A stretch of DNA of 64,000 bases. Origin: Glutamicibacter uratoxydans (GTDB lineage Bacteria > Actinomycetota > Actinomycetes > Actinomycetales > Micrococcaceae). The position numbers and the translations under genes were made by a program. Below the pieces are notes generated by a model that did no database searches, was not told the DNA's origin, and saw only the letters and a list, made by a program, of their open reading frames with translations. The stretch is from assembly GCF_006539925.1 (NCBI RefSeq), contig NZ_BJNY01000010.1, positions 1-64,000 of the forward strand. Direction: 5' to 3'. This document shows, in pieces, positions 1-8,011 of the stretch (position 1 is its first letter; the number at the start of each line of letters is the position of its first letter).

Positions 1-4
1 TTTG

Positions 5-77
5 TGGAGGTAAGGGGATTCGAACCCCTGACCTTCTGCATGCCATGCAGACGCGCTACCAACTGCGCCATACCCCC
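5..77 (-). tRNA. tRNA-Ala (anticodon GGC)
   Basis: The reverse strand folds into a complete 73-base cloverleaf: a seven-pair acceptor stem GGGGGTA/TACCTCC, a GCGC D stem, an anticodon stem TCTGC/GCAGA around the loop ATGGCAT (anticodon GGC), and a T arm with TTCGAAT. The 3' CCA is not encoded. It lies downstream of rsfS on the same strand. Confidence 0.97.
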
Positions 78-160
78 AAAAGGATCGCTACCTGATCAGG
101 CAACTCATTAATCATAAGTGAATAACTGATCAGGATGCAAATCCAAGGCTGCTAGCTGTT

Positions 161-529
161 CTACTTAGTTTCGGCAGGAAGCTCAATCACCGGGCAGTCA
201 GACCATAGGCGCTCAAGCGCATAGAAGACACGGTCTTCCTGGTGCTGGACGTGCACGACGACATCTCCATAGTCCAACAGAACCCAGCGGCCAAGGCCGA
301 AGCCTTCACGGCGAACTGGGCGCAGGTCGAACTTTTCGATGACCTTTGCCTGAATCTCGTCGACAATGGCGTTGACCTGCGGCTCAGATCCGCCGGAAAC
401 GATCAAGAATGCGTCGGTAATGCCTAGACGTTCTCCTACGTCCAGGGCCACCATATCTTCGGCTAGCTTTTCCGATGCTGCCAGTGCCGCGGTCTGAACC
501 AAGGCAATAGAGTCTGCGTGTGCGCCCAT
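161..529 (-). CDS. rsfS: Ribosome silencing factor RsfS
   Basis: A 122-residue protein of the RsfS/DUF143 (Iojap) family. The family binds ribosomal protein L14 (uL14) and blocks joining of the ribosomal subunits, lowering translation when nutrients are short. The typical core can be read: an N-terminal helix, DVGERLGITDAFLIVSG, then ERLGIT-type and RREGFGLGRWVLLDYGDVVVHV segments near residues 72-95, and a short acidic tail. Length is normal for the family. The ATG start has AAGGAGA upstream. It is the last gene of the nadD-side series, as in many actinobacteria. Confidence 0.95.
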   Translation of the reverse strand: MGAHADSIALVQTAALAASEKLAEDMVALDVGERLGITDAFLIVSGGSEPQVNAIVDEIQAKVIEKFDLRPVRREGFGLGRWVLLDYGDVVVHVQHQEDRVFYALERLWSDCPVIELPAETK

Positions 530-586
530 GAAGTTGGGTGTCTCCTTAAGAGGTATAAAACTTAGGACTTAATTGTCCTATGAAAA

Positions 587-1996
587 CTAGTTGCTGAACA
601 ACATGATCAATCCCGCAATCAATGCGGCGGCGCCGATGCCTAGGGCAACGATCATCGCGATCAGCATGTTGTTGGCTCGGCGGACACCGTGAGTCTGAAC
701 GTCCAAAGGCTGCAGGCCCTGTGCGTTGACTGCATCAATTCGAGGCATGTCGACTACGGCCGAATCATTTGACTCCGCGGCGGCTGCAACTGATTTTGGC
801 GCAGGCTTGGCTGGCGTCTTCTCAGCGGCGGCTGGTTTGGCATCTGGTTTAGCGGCAGGCTTCACAGCCGGCTTGGCCGGAGCCTTGGAGGCCGGCTTTG
901 GCGCTGGCTTCGGTTCCTGCTTCGCAGCTGGCTTGGCGGCATTCTTGTCCGGGGACGCAAATGACAGTGAAACGCTTTCGGTTTTTGGCCCCGCAACGCC
1001 GGTCTTGGCAATGCGGTCTTCAGCTTCGCGGATATTGCCCAGCGCACCGGTGAACGGATCTGAGGCGGCGTCATCCTTGCCCTGCTTGGCATTCTGCACG
1101 CGCAGGCGCTCACGCTCGGCTGCGCGGCGGGAGATAATCGCGGCACGCGCCGCCATCTCACGCTGGTGGGCCAGAACTTCCAGATCAATTTCTGAATCGT
1201 CTTCGCCGATGAGGTTCGGATCAACCGGAACCGGTGGAGTGTGCGCACGACGGGCCGCCAACGCGTCCTCGACGCTCATCACTGTTGTTTCTGGCGACTG
1301 GTCGGAGCCTGCAGGGGTGGCAGGCTTCTTGGTAGTCTTGCTCGGCTGTGCAGTCTTTGCAGGTGCTTCGGCCTTGCCCTGCTCGGCCAATGCCTGCAGG
1401 CGCAACTGGCGGCGGGTCAACGGCTTGGGGTCGTCTGCTGGTTCCACGGTGGGAATGTGGCTTGTCAGTGCGCCGACTTCTTCTTCCAGGCGACGGCGTT
1501 CACGCAGTGCTTCGCGGTCGCGAGCACGTCGCAAGGATGCGCGCTCTCCCCCGGCTTGGCCGGCGGCAGGCGGCTTAGGAGCTGCTTTGGCGTCGTCCTG
1601 CTTGGAAGCTTCGGTTTTTGCTGGAGCTTGCTTTGCTGGTTCTGCCTTGGCGGGAGCCGGCTTCGCAGCTTCAGGCTTTGCAGGTTCCGGCTTTTTGGCC
1701 GGTTCCGTTTTGGCTGGAGCCTTGGCTTCGGCCTTTGACGCTGCGGGAGCGGTTGGCTGCTTGGATGCAGGTTTTGCGCTGGCCTCCGCCGCTGCAGGTT
1801 TCTTCTGCACATCCGGCTTGGCTTCGGCCTTGTCGGCGGGTACAGGTTTTTTGCCAGCTACGCTTTGCTGCTGCGCTGACGCCTGTTCCTTCGCTGCCTG
1901 CTCGGCCTTGTTATTGGCCAGCAGCGCCTCCATTTCGGCGCGCCGCTTTTCGCGCAGAGCTCGCCTGCTGGAAACTGGCTGCGAGTTATCGCTCAT
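587..1996 (-). CDS. Ala/Lys/Pro-rich protein with one C-terminal membrane helix
   Basis: A 469-residue protein of unknown function. Residues about 30-150 and 340-410 are low-complexity, dominated by A, K, P and E with many AKPA/KPAA units. A middle section (about 150-330) is charged and probably helical, with many Arg/Glu pairs (for example LRERRRLEEE). The last 25 residues form a single hydrophobic helix (MLIAMIVALGIGAAALIAGL) followed by a four-residue end, so the protein is probably tail-anchored with the bulk in the cytoplasm. The start has GGGGAG about 11 bases upstream. It sits between nadD and rsfS on the same strand. The repeats make homology unreliable and I do not recognise a domain. 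Confidence 0.8.
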   Translation of the reverse strand: MSDNSQPVSSRRALREKRRAEMEALLANNKAEQAAKEQASAQQQSVAGKKPVPADKAEAKPDVQKKPAAAEASAKPASKQPTAPAASKAEAKAPAKTEPAKKPEPAKPEAAKPAPAKAEPAKQAPAKTEASKQDDAKAAPKPPAAGQAGGERASLRRARDREALRERRRLEEEVGALTSHIPTVEPADDPKPLTRRQLRLQALAEQGKAEAPAKTAQPSKTTKKPATPAGSDQSPETTVMSVEDALAARRAHTPPVPVDPNLIGEDDSEIDLEVLAHQREMAARAAIISRRAAERERLRVQNAKQGKDDAASDPFTGALGNIREAEDRIAKTGVAGPKTESVSLSFASPDKNAAKPAAKQEPKPAPKPASKAPAKPAVKPAAKPDAKPAAAEKTPAKPAPKSVAAAAESNDSAVVDMPRIDAVNAQGLQPLDVQTHGVRRANNMLIAMIVALGIGAAALIAGLIMLFSN

Positions 1997-2074
1997 CTGG
2001 TACTACTCCCCGACCGCATAGACAAATACCGTCACCATAACCGATTATGCCGTGCTTCACGACTAAATGTGAGG

Positions 2075-2680
2075 TTACGACTCGGTATAGAGCCCATATT
2101 TTGCAATGTACTGCACCACACCGTCTGGAACCAGGTACCAAACAGGCTTTCCCTCGGCGACTCGGTCGCGGCAATCCGTCGAAGAAATCGCCAGCGCGGG
2201 GATTTCCAACTGGGAAACGTTGTCGCGCCCTAAGTCCGCAATGACGTAGCCGGGCCGGGTCACCCCGACGAAATGCGCAAGATCCCACACCTGGTCGATG
2301 TCCCGCCAGCTCATGATCTGGCTCATCGCATCCGCACCGGTGATGAAGAACAACTCGGCTTCGGGACGCAGGGCACGCAGATCCAACAGTGTGTCGCGGG
2401 TATAGGTTGCACCGCCGCGGTCGATGTCCACACGGCTGACGGTGAATCGAGGGTTGGATGCGGTAGCGATCACCGTCATCAGATAGCGGTGTTCCGCATC
2501 CGTGACATGGCGATCAGCCTTCTGCCACGGCTGGCCGGTGGGAACGAAGACCACCTCATCCAGCTCGTACTCGGCGGCAACTTCACTGGCCGCAACAAGG
2601 TGGCCATTGTGGATGGGATCAAAAGTACCGCCCATCACACCGAGGCGTAATGGGCGGTTCTTAGGCTGTGAATCGGCCAA
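2075..2680 (-). CDS. nadD: Nicotinate-nucleotide adenylyltransferase
   Basis: A 201-residue enzyme that adenylates nicotinate mononucleotide to deamido-NAD in NAD synthesis. The nucleotidyltransferase signature [12 protein letters not shown] lies near residues 17-28, and the second motif near the end reads [21 protein letters not shown], where most homologues have ISST-x-IR; the position usually taken by Ile is Cys here. The frame opens with TTG two bases after the stop of the upstream small gene, which suggests translational coupling; the ATG at 2635 would cut into the signature region and is unlikely to be the start. Confidence 0.93.
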   Translation of the reverse strand: MADSQPKNRPLRLGVMGGTFDPIHNGHLVAASEVAAEYELDEVVFVPTGQPWQKADRHVTDAEHRYLMTVIATASNPRFTVSRVDIDRGGATYTRDTLLDLRALRPEAELFFITGADAMSQIMSWRDIDQVWDLAHFVGVTRPGYVIADLGRDNVSQLEIPALAISSTDCRDRVAEGKPVWYLVPDGVVQYIAKYGLYTES

Positions 2681-2682
2681 GA

Positions 2683-2901
2683 CTAGTGCTTCTCGTGGTG
2701 CTCAGCATGGGTCTTGAACTGGCGGTGGGTGTCCACCTCTTCAGGCTTGACGGTGTGGCGGTTGCCAACGTTGGTGTAGGACACGGTGATCAGCAGCAGC
2801 AGCATGAAGGCTGCGAAGATCACACCGCCGATAAGGAAGGACCAGCCTTCTGCAGTAAAAGCGGAATCGGTGGCTTCGGCAGCCAAAATCAGCGCGTTCA
2901 A
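2683..2901 (-). CDS. Small single-pass membrane protein
   Basis: A 72-residue protein with one strong membrane helix (about residues 22-44, [20 protein letters not shown]) and a His/Glu-rich C-terminal tail ([14 protein letters not shown]). It starts with TTG behind a good ribosome site (GGAGAG, about six bases away) and ends two bases before the nadD start. Small proteins like this are found between proA and nadD in Arthrobacter relatives; function is unknown. The His-rich tail could bind metal, but that is only a guess. Confidence 0.72.
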   Translation of the reverse strand: MNALILAAEATDSAFTAEGWSFLIGGVIFAAFMLLLLITVSYTNVGNRHTVKPEEVDTHRQFKTHAEHHEKH

Positions 2902-3018
2902 GATTCTCTCCAGTTGTTATCCGCGAGGCCGCCAGCTCCCCGGACTCTTCCCGGAATGCCGTGACTCGAAAACTAACGGTACGTTCTTCTACATCGTACC
3001 GAAATTGCTTCTCAGAAA

Positions 3019-4290
3019 CTATTTGCGGACGTGTCCATCGCCCTCAACGATCCATTTGGTGGTCGTCAACTCGGCCAACCCCATCGGACCGCGGGCGTGC
3101 ATCTTCTGGGTGGAGATGCCCACCTCTGCGCCCAGGCCGAGCTGGCCGCCGTCGGTGAAGCGGGTCGAGGCGTTGACAATGACTGCAGCCGATTCGATCT
3201 GTGCAATGAACTTCTGCGAGTTGGCCAGGTCGGAGGTGATAATCGCCTCGGTGTGGCCGGTGGAGTAGGCGCGGATGTGCTCCAGCGCCTCGTCGATATC
3301 GTCGACCAGCTTCACCGCGATGTCCAGGTTCAGGTATTCGTTGGCCCAGTCGGACTCCCCCGCCGCCACCGTTTCAATCTCCGGCACCAGCGTGGCCGCG
3401 CGTTCATCGGTATGCAGGGTGACCCCTGCTGCGTGCAGTGCCTGCAGCACCGTTTTACCGGCTGCGGCGTCTTTGTGGATCAGCAGCGTTTCCACCGTGT
3501 TGCAGACGCTGGGGCGCTGGGTCTTGGCGTTGAGCAGGATGTCTACCGCCATCTGCTCTTGGGCGGAGGCATCTAAGAAGATGTGGACGTTGCCTTCGCC
3601 GGTTTCGATGACCGGTACCTTGGCGGTAGTGACCACCCGCTGGATCAGTTCGCGTCCTCCGCGTGGGATGAGCACGTCGATCTTTCCGCGCGCTCCCATC
3701 ATGGCGTCGGCTCCCTCTCGGCCGAATTCGTCTACCGAGATCACCAGGTCGCGCGGCAGCGACACCGACTCCAGCGCGTCACGGATGAACCCCACCAGTG
3801 CCACGTTGGAATTCAGCGCGGCCGAACCGCCGCGCAGCAGCACCGCGTTGCCGCTCTTCAGCGACAGGCCGGCGATGTCCACGGTGACGTTGGGGCGGGC
3901 CTCGTAGATGGTGCCGATGACGCCCATGGGCACATTGACCTGGCGCATGCGCAACCCGTTGGGAAGGGTCTCGCCGCGCATGACGCGCCCGATGGGGTCG
4001 GGCAGGCCTGCAAGCTCATGCAGGGCGGCGATCAGCCCGTCGATGCGGGAGTCGTCCAGCTTCAGCCGGTCCAGCATGGCCGGCGAGGTGCCGTTGGCGC
4101 GCCCGGCCTCAAGGTCCTTGGAGTTGGCCTGCTTAATGGCTACACGGTTGGTATCGATGGCCGCGGCGATGGCTAGCAGCGCGCGGTCCTTCCAGTCGCG
4201 GTTGGCTCGGGCCAGCACGCGGGAGGCGCGGCGGGCCCGATCGGCCAGCTGGTGGACTGCTTCGACTGTCGCTGAATCGGTGAGGGTCAT
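3019..4290 (-). CDS. proA: Glutamate-5-semialdehyde dehydrogenase (gamma-glutamyl phosphate reductase)
   Basis: A 423-residue cytoplasmic enzyme that reduces gamma-glutamyl phosphate to glutamate-5-semialdehyde with NADPH, the second step of proline synthesis. It has the aldehyde dehydrogenase fold, with the conserved segment GVIGTIYEARPNVTVD near residues 123-138 and the catalytic cysteine in QRPSVCNTVETLL (Cys263). Length is typical. It lies 21 bases downstream of proB on the same strand, so the two proline genes are probably one transcript. Confidence 0.97.
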   Translation of the reverse strand: MTLTDSATVEAVHQLADRARRASRVLARANRDWKDRALLAIAAAIDTNRVAIKQANSKDLEAGRANGTSPAMLDRLKLDDSRIDGLIAALHELAGLPDPIGRVMRGETLPNGLRMRQVNVPMGVIGTIYEARPNVTVDIAGLSLKSGNAVLLRGGSAALNSNVALVGFIRDALESVSLPRDLVISVDEFGREGADAMMGARGKIDVLIPRGGRELIQRVVTTAKVPVIETGEGNVHIFLDASAQEQMAVDILLNAKTQRPSVCNTVETLLIHKDAAAGKTVLQALHAAGVTLHTDERAATLVPEIETVAAGESDWANEYLNLDIAVKLVDDIDEALEHIRAYSTGHTEAIITSDLANSQKFIAQIESAAVIVNASTRFTDGGQLGLGAEVGISTQKMHARGPMGLAELTTTKWIVEGDGHVRK

Positions 4291-4311
4291 GCACCCATTC
4301 TAAGTTCAGCC

Positions 4312-5463
4312 CTAGATCAGCGCTAAGTCGTCGACATGTACGACTGGCTTTTCGTAACCTTCACCCAGATATTCGTGCAGCGCGGCGGTGGAGCGCCCGA
4401 ACATGGAGGGCAGCTCCAGGGCCGAATAGTTCACCAGCCCGCGGGCCACCACGGTGCCCTGCGCATCGCAGATCTCCACGGCATCCCCGGCCTCGAAGTC
4501 TCCGGTGGCGCCGGTGATGCCGGCAGCCAGCAGCGACTTTTCTCCGCTGGAGATCGCCCGGACGGCGCCGGCGTCGAGCATCAGGCGCCCGTGGGCCACT
4601 GCCAGGTGGGCCAGCCAGACGTCTCGGGCGGAGCGGCGGGCGTTGCGGGCGGCAAACCAGGTGCCCACGTCCTCGCCGGCCAGCGCCTTGGCGGCGTTGG
4701 CGGTGGAGGTGACCAGGGCGGGAATACCTGCCGAGGCGCTGAGCGTGGCCGCCTGCACCTTGGTGATCATTCCCCCGGTGCCCACATTCGAGCCGGCACT
4801 GCCCAGGTCGATGGCTTCGATCTCATCCGGGTGGCCGACCTGGGCGATGCGCGAGCCGCCCTTGGCCGGGTGCGCGTCGTAGACGGAGTCCACGTCGGAG
4901 AAGAGCAGCAGCGCGTCGGCCTTGACCAGGTGTGCCACCAGCGAGGCCAGGCGGTCGTTGTCGCCGAAGCGGATCTCGTGGGTGGCCACCGTGTCGTTCT
5001 CGTTCACGATCGGCAGCACGCCGAGGTTGAGCAGGCGCACCAGCGCGCGCAGCGCATTGGTGTAGGTGGTGCGGCGCATCAGGTCGTCCGCGGTGAGCAG
5101 CACCTGCGCCACGGTCAGCCCGTGCGCGGCGAACTCCTGCGTGTACTGGGCAAGCAGCAGCCCCTGCCCCACCGAGGCGGCGGCCTGCTGGGTGGCAAGG
5201 TCCTTCGGGCGCTTGGCCAAGGCCAGCGGCGCCAGGCCGGCGGCGATGGCGCCGGAGGACACCAGCACCACCTCGGTGCCGGCGGCCACGGTGCGCGCCA
5301 AAGTGTCCACCAGGAACTTCAGGCGCTCGTGGGAGATCCCGCCCTCGACGGTGGTCAGCGAGCTGGAGCCCACCTTGATCACCAGGCGCTTGGCGCGCGG
5401 AAGCTCGCTGCGGCTGGTGACCTCGGAGAGGGTTTTGGAAGGCGTGGCAGCTGTGTTGCTCAC
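4312..5463 (-). CDS. proB: Glutamate 5-kinase with C-terminal PUA domain
   Basis: A 383-residue enzyme that phosphorylates glutamate with ATP, the first and usually proline-inhibited step of proline synthesis. The amino acid kinase domain starts with [12 protein letters not shown] and contains [11 protein letters not shown] and NENDTVA; the last about 90 residues (from [16 protein letters not shown]) form a PUA domain, as in E. coli ProB. The start codon overlaps the stop of obg by four bases, so translation of the two is probably coupled. Confidence 0.97.
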   Translation of the reverse strand: MSNTAATPSKTLSEVTSRSELPRAKRLVIKVGSSSLTTVEGGISHERLKFLVDTLARTVAAGTEVVLVSSGAIAAGLAPLALAKRPKDLATQQAAASVGQGLLLAQYTQEFAAHGLTVAQVLLTADDLMRRTTYTNALRALVRLLNLGVLPIVNENDTVATHEIRFGDNDRLASLVAHLVKADALLLFSDVDSVYDAHPAKGGSRIAQVGHPDEIEAIDLGSAGSNVGTGGMITKVQAATLSASAGIPALVTSTANAAKALAGEDVGTWFAARNARRSARDVWLAHLAVAHGRLMLDAGAVRAISSGEKSLLAAGITGATGDFEAGDAVEICDAQGTVVARGLVNYSALELPSMFGRSTAALHEYLGEGYEKPVVHVDDLALI

Positions 5464-7049
5464 TGCTCCTCTTCCCGTGCGCGGGCCTTGGCCTTGCGTT
5501 CAGCGGCCTTGGCGTGCACCGATTCGGTCCAGATGCCTGCCTTGCGCTCGGCTTCCAGCTCGGCGCGGGCCGCGGCCTTGGCTTCCTTGCGCTCTTCGTG
5601 TTCGGCGCGCTTTTCTTCGCGGGTCTTGCGGTTGCCGCGGTCTTCCAGGCGCACGTCTTCGCCACGGCGGCTGCCGCCGAGCAGTTCTGCGCCGGCTGCC
5701 ATGGTCGGCTCCCAGTCGAAGACCACCGAGTTCTCTTCCGAGCCGATAACCACTGCGTCGCCCGGCTTGGCGCCGGCCTTGAACAGCTGGTTTTCCACGC
5801 CGAGCTTGGCCAGGCGGTCGGCCAGGTAGCCCACCGCCTCGTCGTTGCGGAAGTCGGTCTGCATGATCCAACGCTCCGGCTTTTCGCCGATGACGCGCCA
5901 CAGCGGCTCAAGGTTCTGCTCTTCGCGGCGGATCACGAATTCAGCCTGCTTGACCGAGCGCGGACGGATCACCGGGACCTCGACCACTGGCGCCTCGATG
6001 ACGCGTTCGGCGCGGGCTTCCTGAACCAGCTTGGCCATGGCGAACGACAGCTCGCGCAGGCCTTCGTGGGCCAGTGCGGAGATCTCGAAGACCTGGTAGC
6101 CGCGCTTTTCCAGTTCTGGACGCACGAATTCTGCCATGTCCAGGCCGTCGGCCATGTCCACCTTGTTCAGCGCCACCAGCTTAGGTCGCTCGACCAGCGG
6201 GATGATGGTTCCGTCGGTGCCGGCGAAGGTGGAGTCTGCCTCGTAGTTGGCCAGCTCTGCCTCGATGATTTCCAGGTCGCTGATCGGGTCGCGGTCCGAT
6301 TCAAGGGTGCCGCAGTCAAGCACGTGCACGATCGCCGCGCAGCGCTCGACGTGGCGCAGGAATTCGTGGCCCAGGCCCTTGCCTTCGGAGGCTCCGGGAA
6401 TCAAGCCCGGCACGTCGGCGACGGTGAAGCGCACTTCGCCTGCCTGGACCACGCCGAGGTTCGGCACCAGGGTGGTGAACGGGTAGTCGGCGATCTTCGG
6501 GCGCGCCGCGGACATGGCTGCGATCAGCGAGGACTTGCCAGCCGATGGGTAGCCCACCAGCGCGATGTCAGCCACCGACTTCAGCTCCAGGACGACGTCC
6601 TGCTCCTGGCCGGGAATGCCCAGCAACGCGAAGCCAGGGGCCTTGCGCTTGTCCGAGGCGATGGCAGCGTTGCCCAGGCCGCCCTGGCCGCCTCCGGCCG
6701 CCAGGTATTCGTCGCCCACGTTGATCAGGTCGGCGAGGATGTCGCCGTCGCGGGTCTTGACGACGGTGCCTGCTGGCACGCCGAGGATCAGGTCCTCGCC
6801 CTGCTTGCCCGGGCGCAGCCCGCCCTTGCCTGGTTCGCCGTTGCCGGCCTTGCGGTGCGGCAGGTGGTGGAAGTCGAGCAGGGTGGTCACCTGCGGGTCG
6901 ACGCGCAGGATGATGTCGCCGCCGTTGCCGCCGTTGCCGCCGTCTGGGCCGCCCAGTGGCTTGAACTTCTCACGTTTGATGGACACACAACCGTGACCAC
7001 CATTTCCTGCGGTGGCGTGAAGGGTTACGCGATCAACGAATGCAGCCAC
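5460..7049 (-). CDS. obg: Obg/CgtA GTPase
   Basis: A 529-residue essential GTPase linked to late assembly of the 50S subunit and to growth control. The N-terminal glycine-rich Obg domain (residues 1-160) has runs such as GGNGGNGGD. The G domain has GYPSAGKSS (G1, residues 166-174), [16 protein letters not shown] (G3) and NKVD (G4). An OCT domain follows at about 340-430. The last about 60 residues are a charged Ala/Glu/Arg/Lys tail that makes the protein longer than the E. coli one (390); such tails are common in actinobacteria. Start is GTG behind AGGAG. It follows rpmA. Confidence 0.96.
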   Translation of the reverse strand: MAAFVDRVTLHATAGNGGHGCVSIKREKFKPLGGPDGGNGGNGGDIILRVDPQVTTLLDFHHLPHRKAGNGEPGKGGLRPGKQGEDLILGVPAGTVVKTRDGDILADLINVGDEYLAAGGGQGGLGNAAIASDKRKAPGFALLGIPGQEQDVVLELKSVADIALVGYPSAGKSSLIAAMSAARPKIADYPFTTLVPNLGVVQAGEVRFTVADVPGLIPGASEGKGLGHEFLRHVERCAAIVHVLDCGTLESDRDPISDLEIIEAELANYEADSTFAGTDGTIIPLVERPKLVALNKVDMADGLDMAEFVRPELEKRGYQVFEISALAHEGLRELSFAMAKLVQEARAERVIEAPVVEVPVIRPRSVKQAEFVIRREEQNLEPLWRVIGEKPERWIMQTDFRNDEAVGYLADRLAKLGVENQLFKAGAKPGDAVVIGSEENSVVFDWEPTMAAGAELLGGSRRGEDVRLEDRGNRKTREEKRAEHEERKEAKAAARAELEAERKAGIWTESVHAKAAERKAKARAREEEQ

Positions 7050-7113
7050 GGGGCCATCTTCTCCTATAACGGGGGTGCGAGCTGGTGCTCGCTTAAAAGT
7101 CTATCTACGCACA

Positions 7114-7144
7114 CAAGGGGCGGACCGAAACGGCCCACCCCTTG
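7114..7144 (-). terminator. Hairpin between rpmA and obg
   Basis: CAAGGGG at one arm pairs with CCCCTTG at the other, extended by wobble pairs around a CCGTTTCGG loop that can itself pair. On the minus strand no long T-run follows, so it may be a weak terminator that lowers obg-proBA transcription relative to rpmA, or a processing site. Confidence 0.4.
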
Positions 7145-7173
7145 GGTACTAAAAATGTTGTCTGTTGCCTAAA

Positions 7174-7428
7174 TTAGGCAGCAGCCACAATGTTCACCAC
7201 GCGGCGACCACGACGGGTGCCGAACTCAACTGCACCGGCAGCCAGAGCGAACAGGGTGTCATCCTTGCCGCGGCCTACGCCTGCACCTGGGTGGAAGTGG
7301 GTGCCACGCTGGCGAACGATGATTTCGCCTGCCTTGACTTCCTGACCACCGAAGCGCTTTACGCCCAGGTACTGTGCGTTGGAATCGCGACCGTTGCGAG
7401 TGGAACTCGCACCTTTCTTATGTGCCAT
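7174..7428 (-). CDS. rpmA: 50S ribosomal protein L27 (bL27)
   Basis: An 84-residue ribosomal protein located near the peptidyl transferase centre. The conserved N-terminus [20 protein letters not shown] and the segment [21 protein letters not shown] are plain. The N-terminus starts directly with the mature-type AHKKG sequence, so there is no cleaved extension of the Firmicutes type. It follows rplU with a 48-base gap. Confidence 0.98.
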   Translation of the reverse strand: MAHKKGASSTRNGRDSNAQYLGVKRFGGQEVKAGEIIVRQRGTHFHPGAGVGRGKDDTLFALAAGAVEFGTRRGRRVVNIVAAA

Positions 7429-7476
7429 GCTTTTTAGCCTCTTTCGCTACAAAAATGGATATTACGAGCGCCCAAA

Positions 7477-7797
7477 TTAGGCGATCGAGGTGACCTTGAC
7501 CTTGGTCAGAGCGGAACGGAAGCCCTGGCGCTTCTTGTAACCGGTCTTGTTCTTGTACTTCTGGATTACGATCTTTGGACCGCGGAGGTTCTCAACGACC
7601 TCAGCAGTAACCTTGACCTTTGCCAGATCGGCAGCTGCGGAAGTTACCTTCTCGCCATCTACCAGCAGCAATGCAGGAAGCTCGATGGAGCTACCTGGGG
7701 CAGCCTGAAGACGGTCAACGGTGATGAGGTCTCCAACGGAAACCTTCTCCTGGTGGCCGCCTGCGCGGACAATTGCGTACACCACGTGGGTACTCAC
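7477..7797 (-). CDS. rplU: 50S ribosomal protein L21 (bL21)
   Basis: A ribosomal protein of about 102-106 residues. The sequence [19 protein letters not shown] and the C-terminal [17 protein letters not shown] identify L21. The frame opens with GTG at 7797 ([10 protein letters not shown]), but two GTG codons at 7785 and 7782 would give the usual [10 protein letters not shown] start, so the exact N-terminus is open. First gene of the rplU-rpmA-obg series, with a structured leader upstream. Confidence 0.97.
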   Translation of the reverse strand: MSTHVVYAIVRAGGHQEKVSVGDLITVDRLQAAPGSSIELPALLLVDGEKVTSAAADLAKVKVTAEVVENLRGPKIVIQKYKNKTGYKKRQGFRSALTKVKVTSIA

Positions 7798-7889
7798 TTC
7801 TACTCGACGTTTATTGTCTTACTGGCGCAGATATCAACCCGAAAACCTTCAAGCAGGTCAACATGGGGATCTCATGCGCTTGTGCCTTG

Positions 7890-7926
7890 AACGCCGAGCG
7901 GACCAAAAGTCCGTGATCTTGGCGTT
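7890..7926 (-). promoter_or_regulatory. Structured 5' leader of rplU
   Basis: On the minus strand AACGCCAAG pairs with CTCGGCGTT (nine pairs, one G-T), and inside it CGGAC pairs with GTCCG around the loop TTTTG, leaving a four-base bulge. No T-run follows, so it is not a terminator. It lies about 90 bases before the rplU start and would be at the very 5' end of the transcript if the promoter at 7942-7971 is right. It may be a binding site for L21 or an mRNA-stability element; both are inference. Confidence 0.45.
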
Positions 7927-7941
7927 TAGCACCGATCAACT

Positions 7942-7971
7942 AGATTACGCTAATTCACGCCACCGGGGCAA
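7942..7971 (-). promoter_or_regulatory. Candidate promoter of rplU-rpmA-obg
   Basis: On the minus strand TTGCCC (7971-7966) and TAATCT (7947-7942) are 18 bases apart, a fair match to a housekeeping sigma factor promoter. The predicted transcript would begin about ten bases before the leader hairpin at 7926. Confidence 0.4.
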
Positions 7972-7990
7972 ATACAAACAGCCCCAGTGG
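7960..7990 (-). terminator. Hairpin after the RNase E/G gene
   Basis: CCACTGGGGC and GCCCCGGTGG pair with one mismatch around an 11-base loop, starting 21 bases after the rne stop codon. There is no T-run. It overlaps the -35 element proposed for rplU. Confidence 0.4.
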
Positions 7991-8011
7991 GTGAAGCGTG
8001 ATCAAGTTCAT

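Noticed and set aside
726-2021. Plus-strand Ala/Gly-rich frame opposite the Ala/Lys/Pro-rich gene
   Set aside because: It mirrors the repeats of the minus-strand gene; the latter has a good ribosome site and a membrane helix.
5514-7172. A 552-codon plus-strand frame opposite obg
   Set aside because: Antisense shadow of obg with His/Gln/Val-rich composition typical of such frames.
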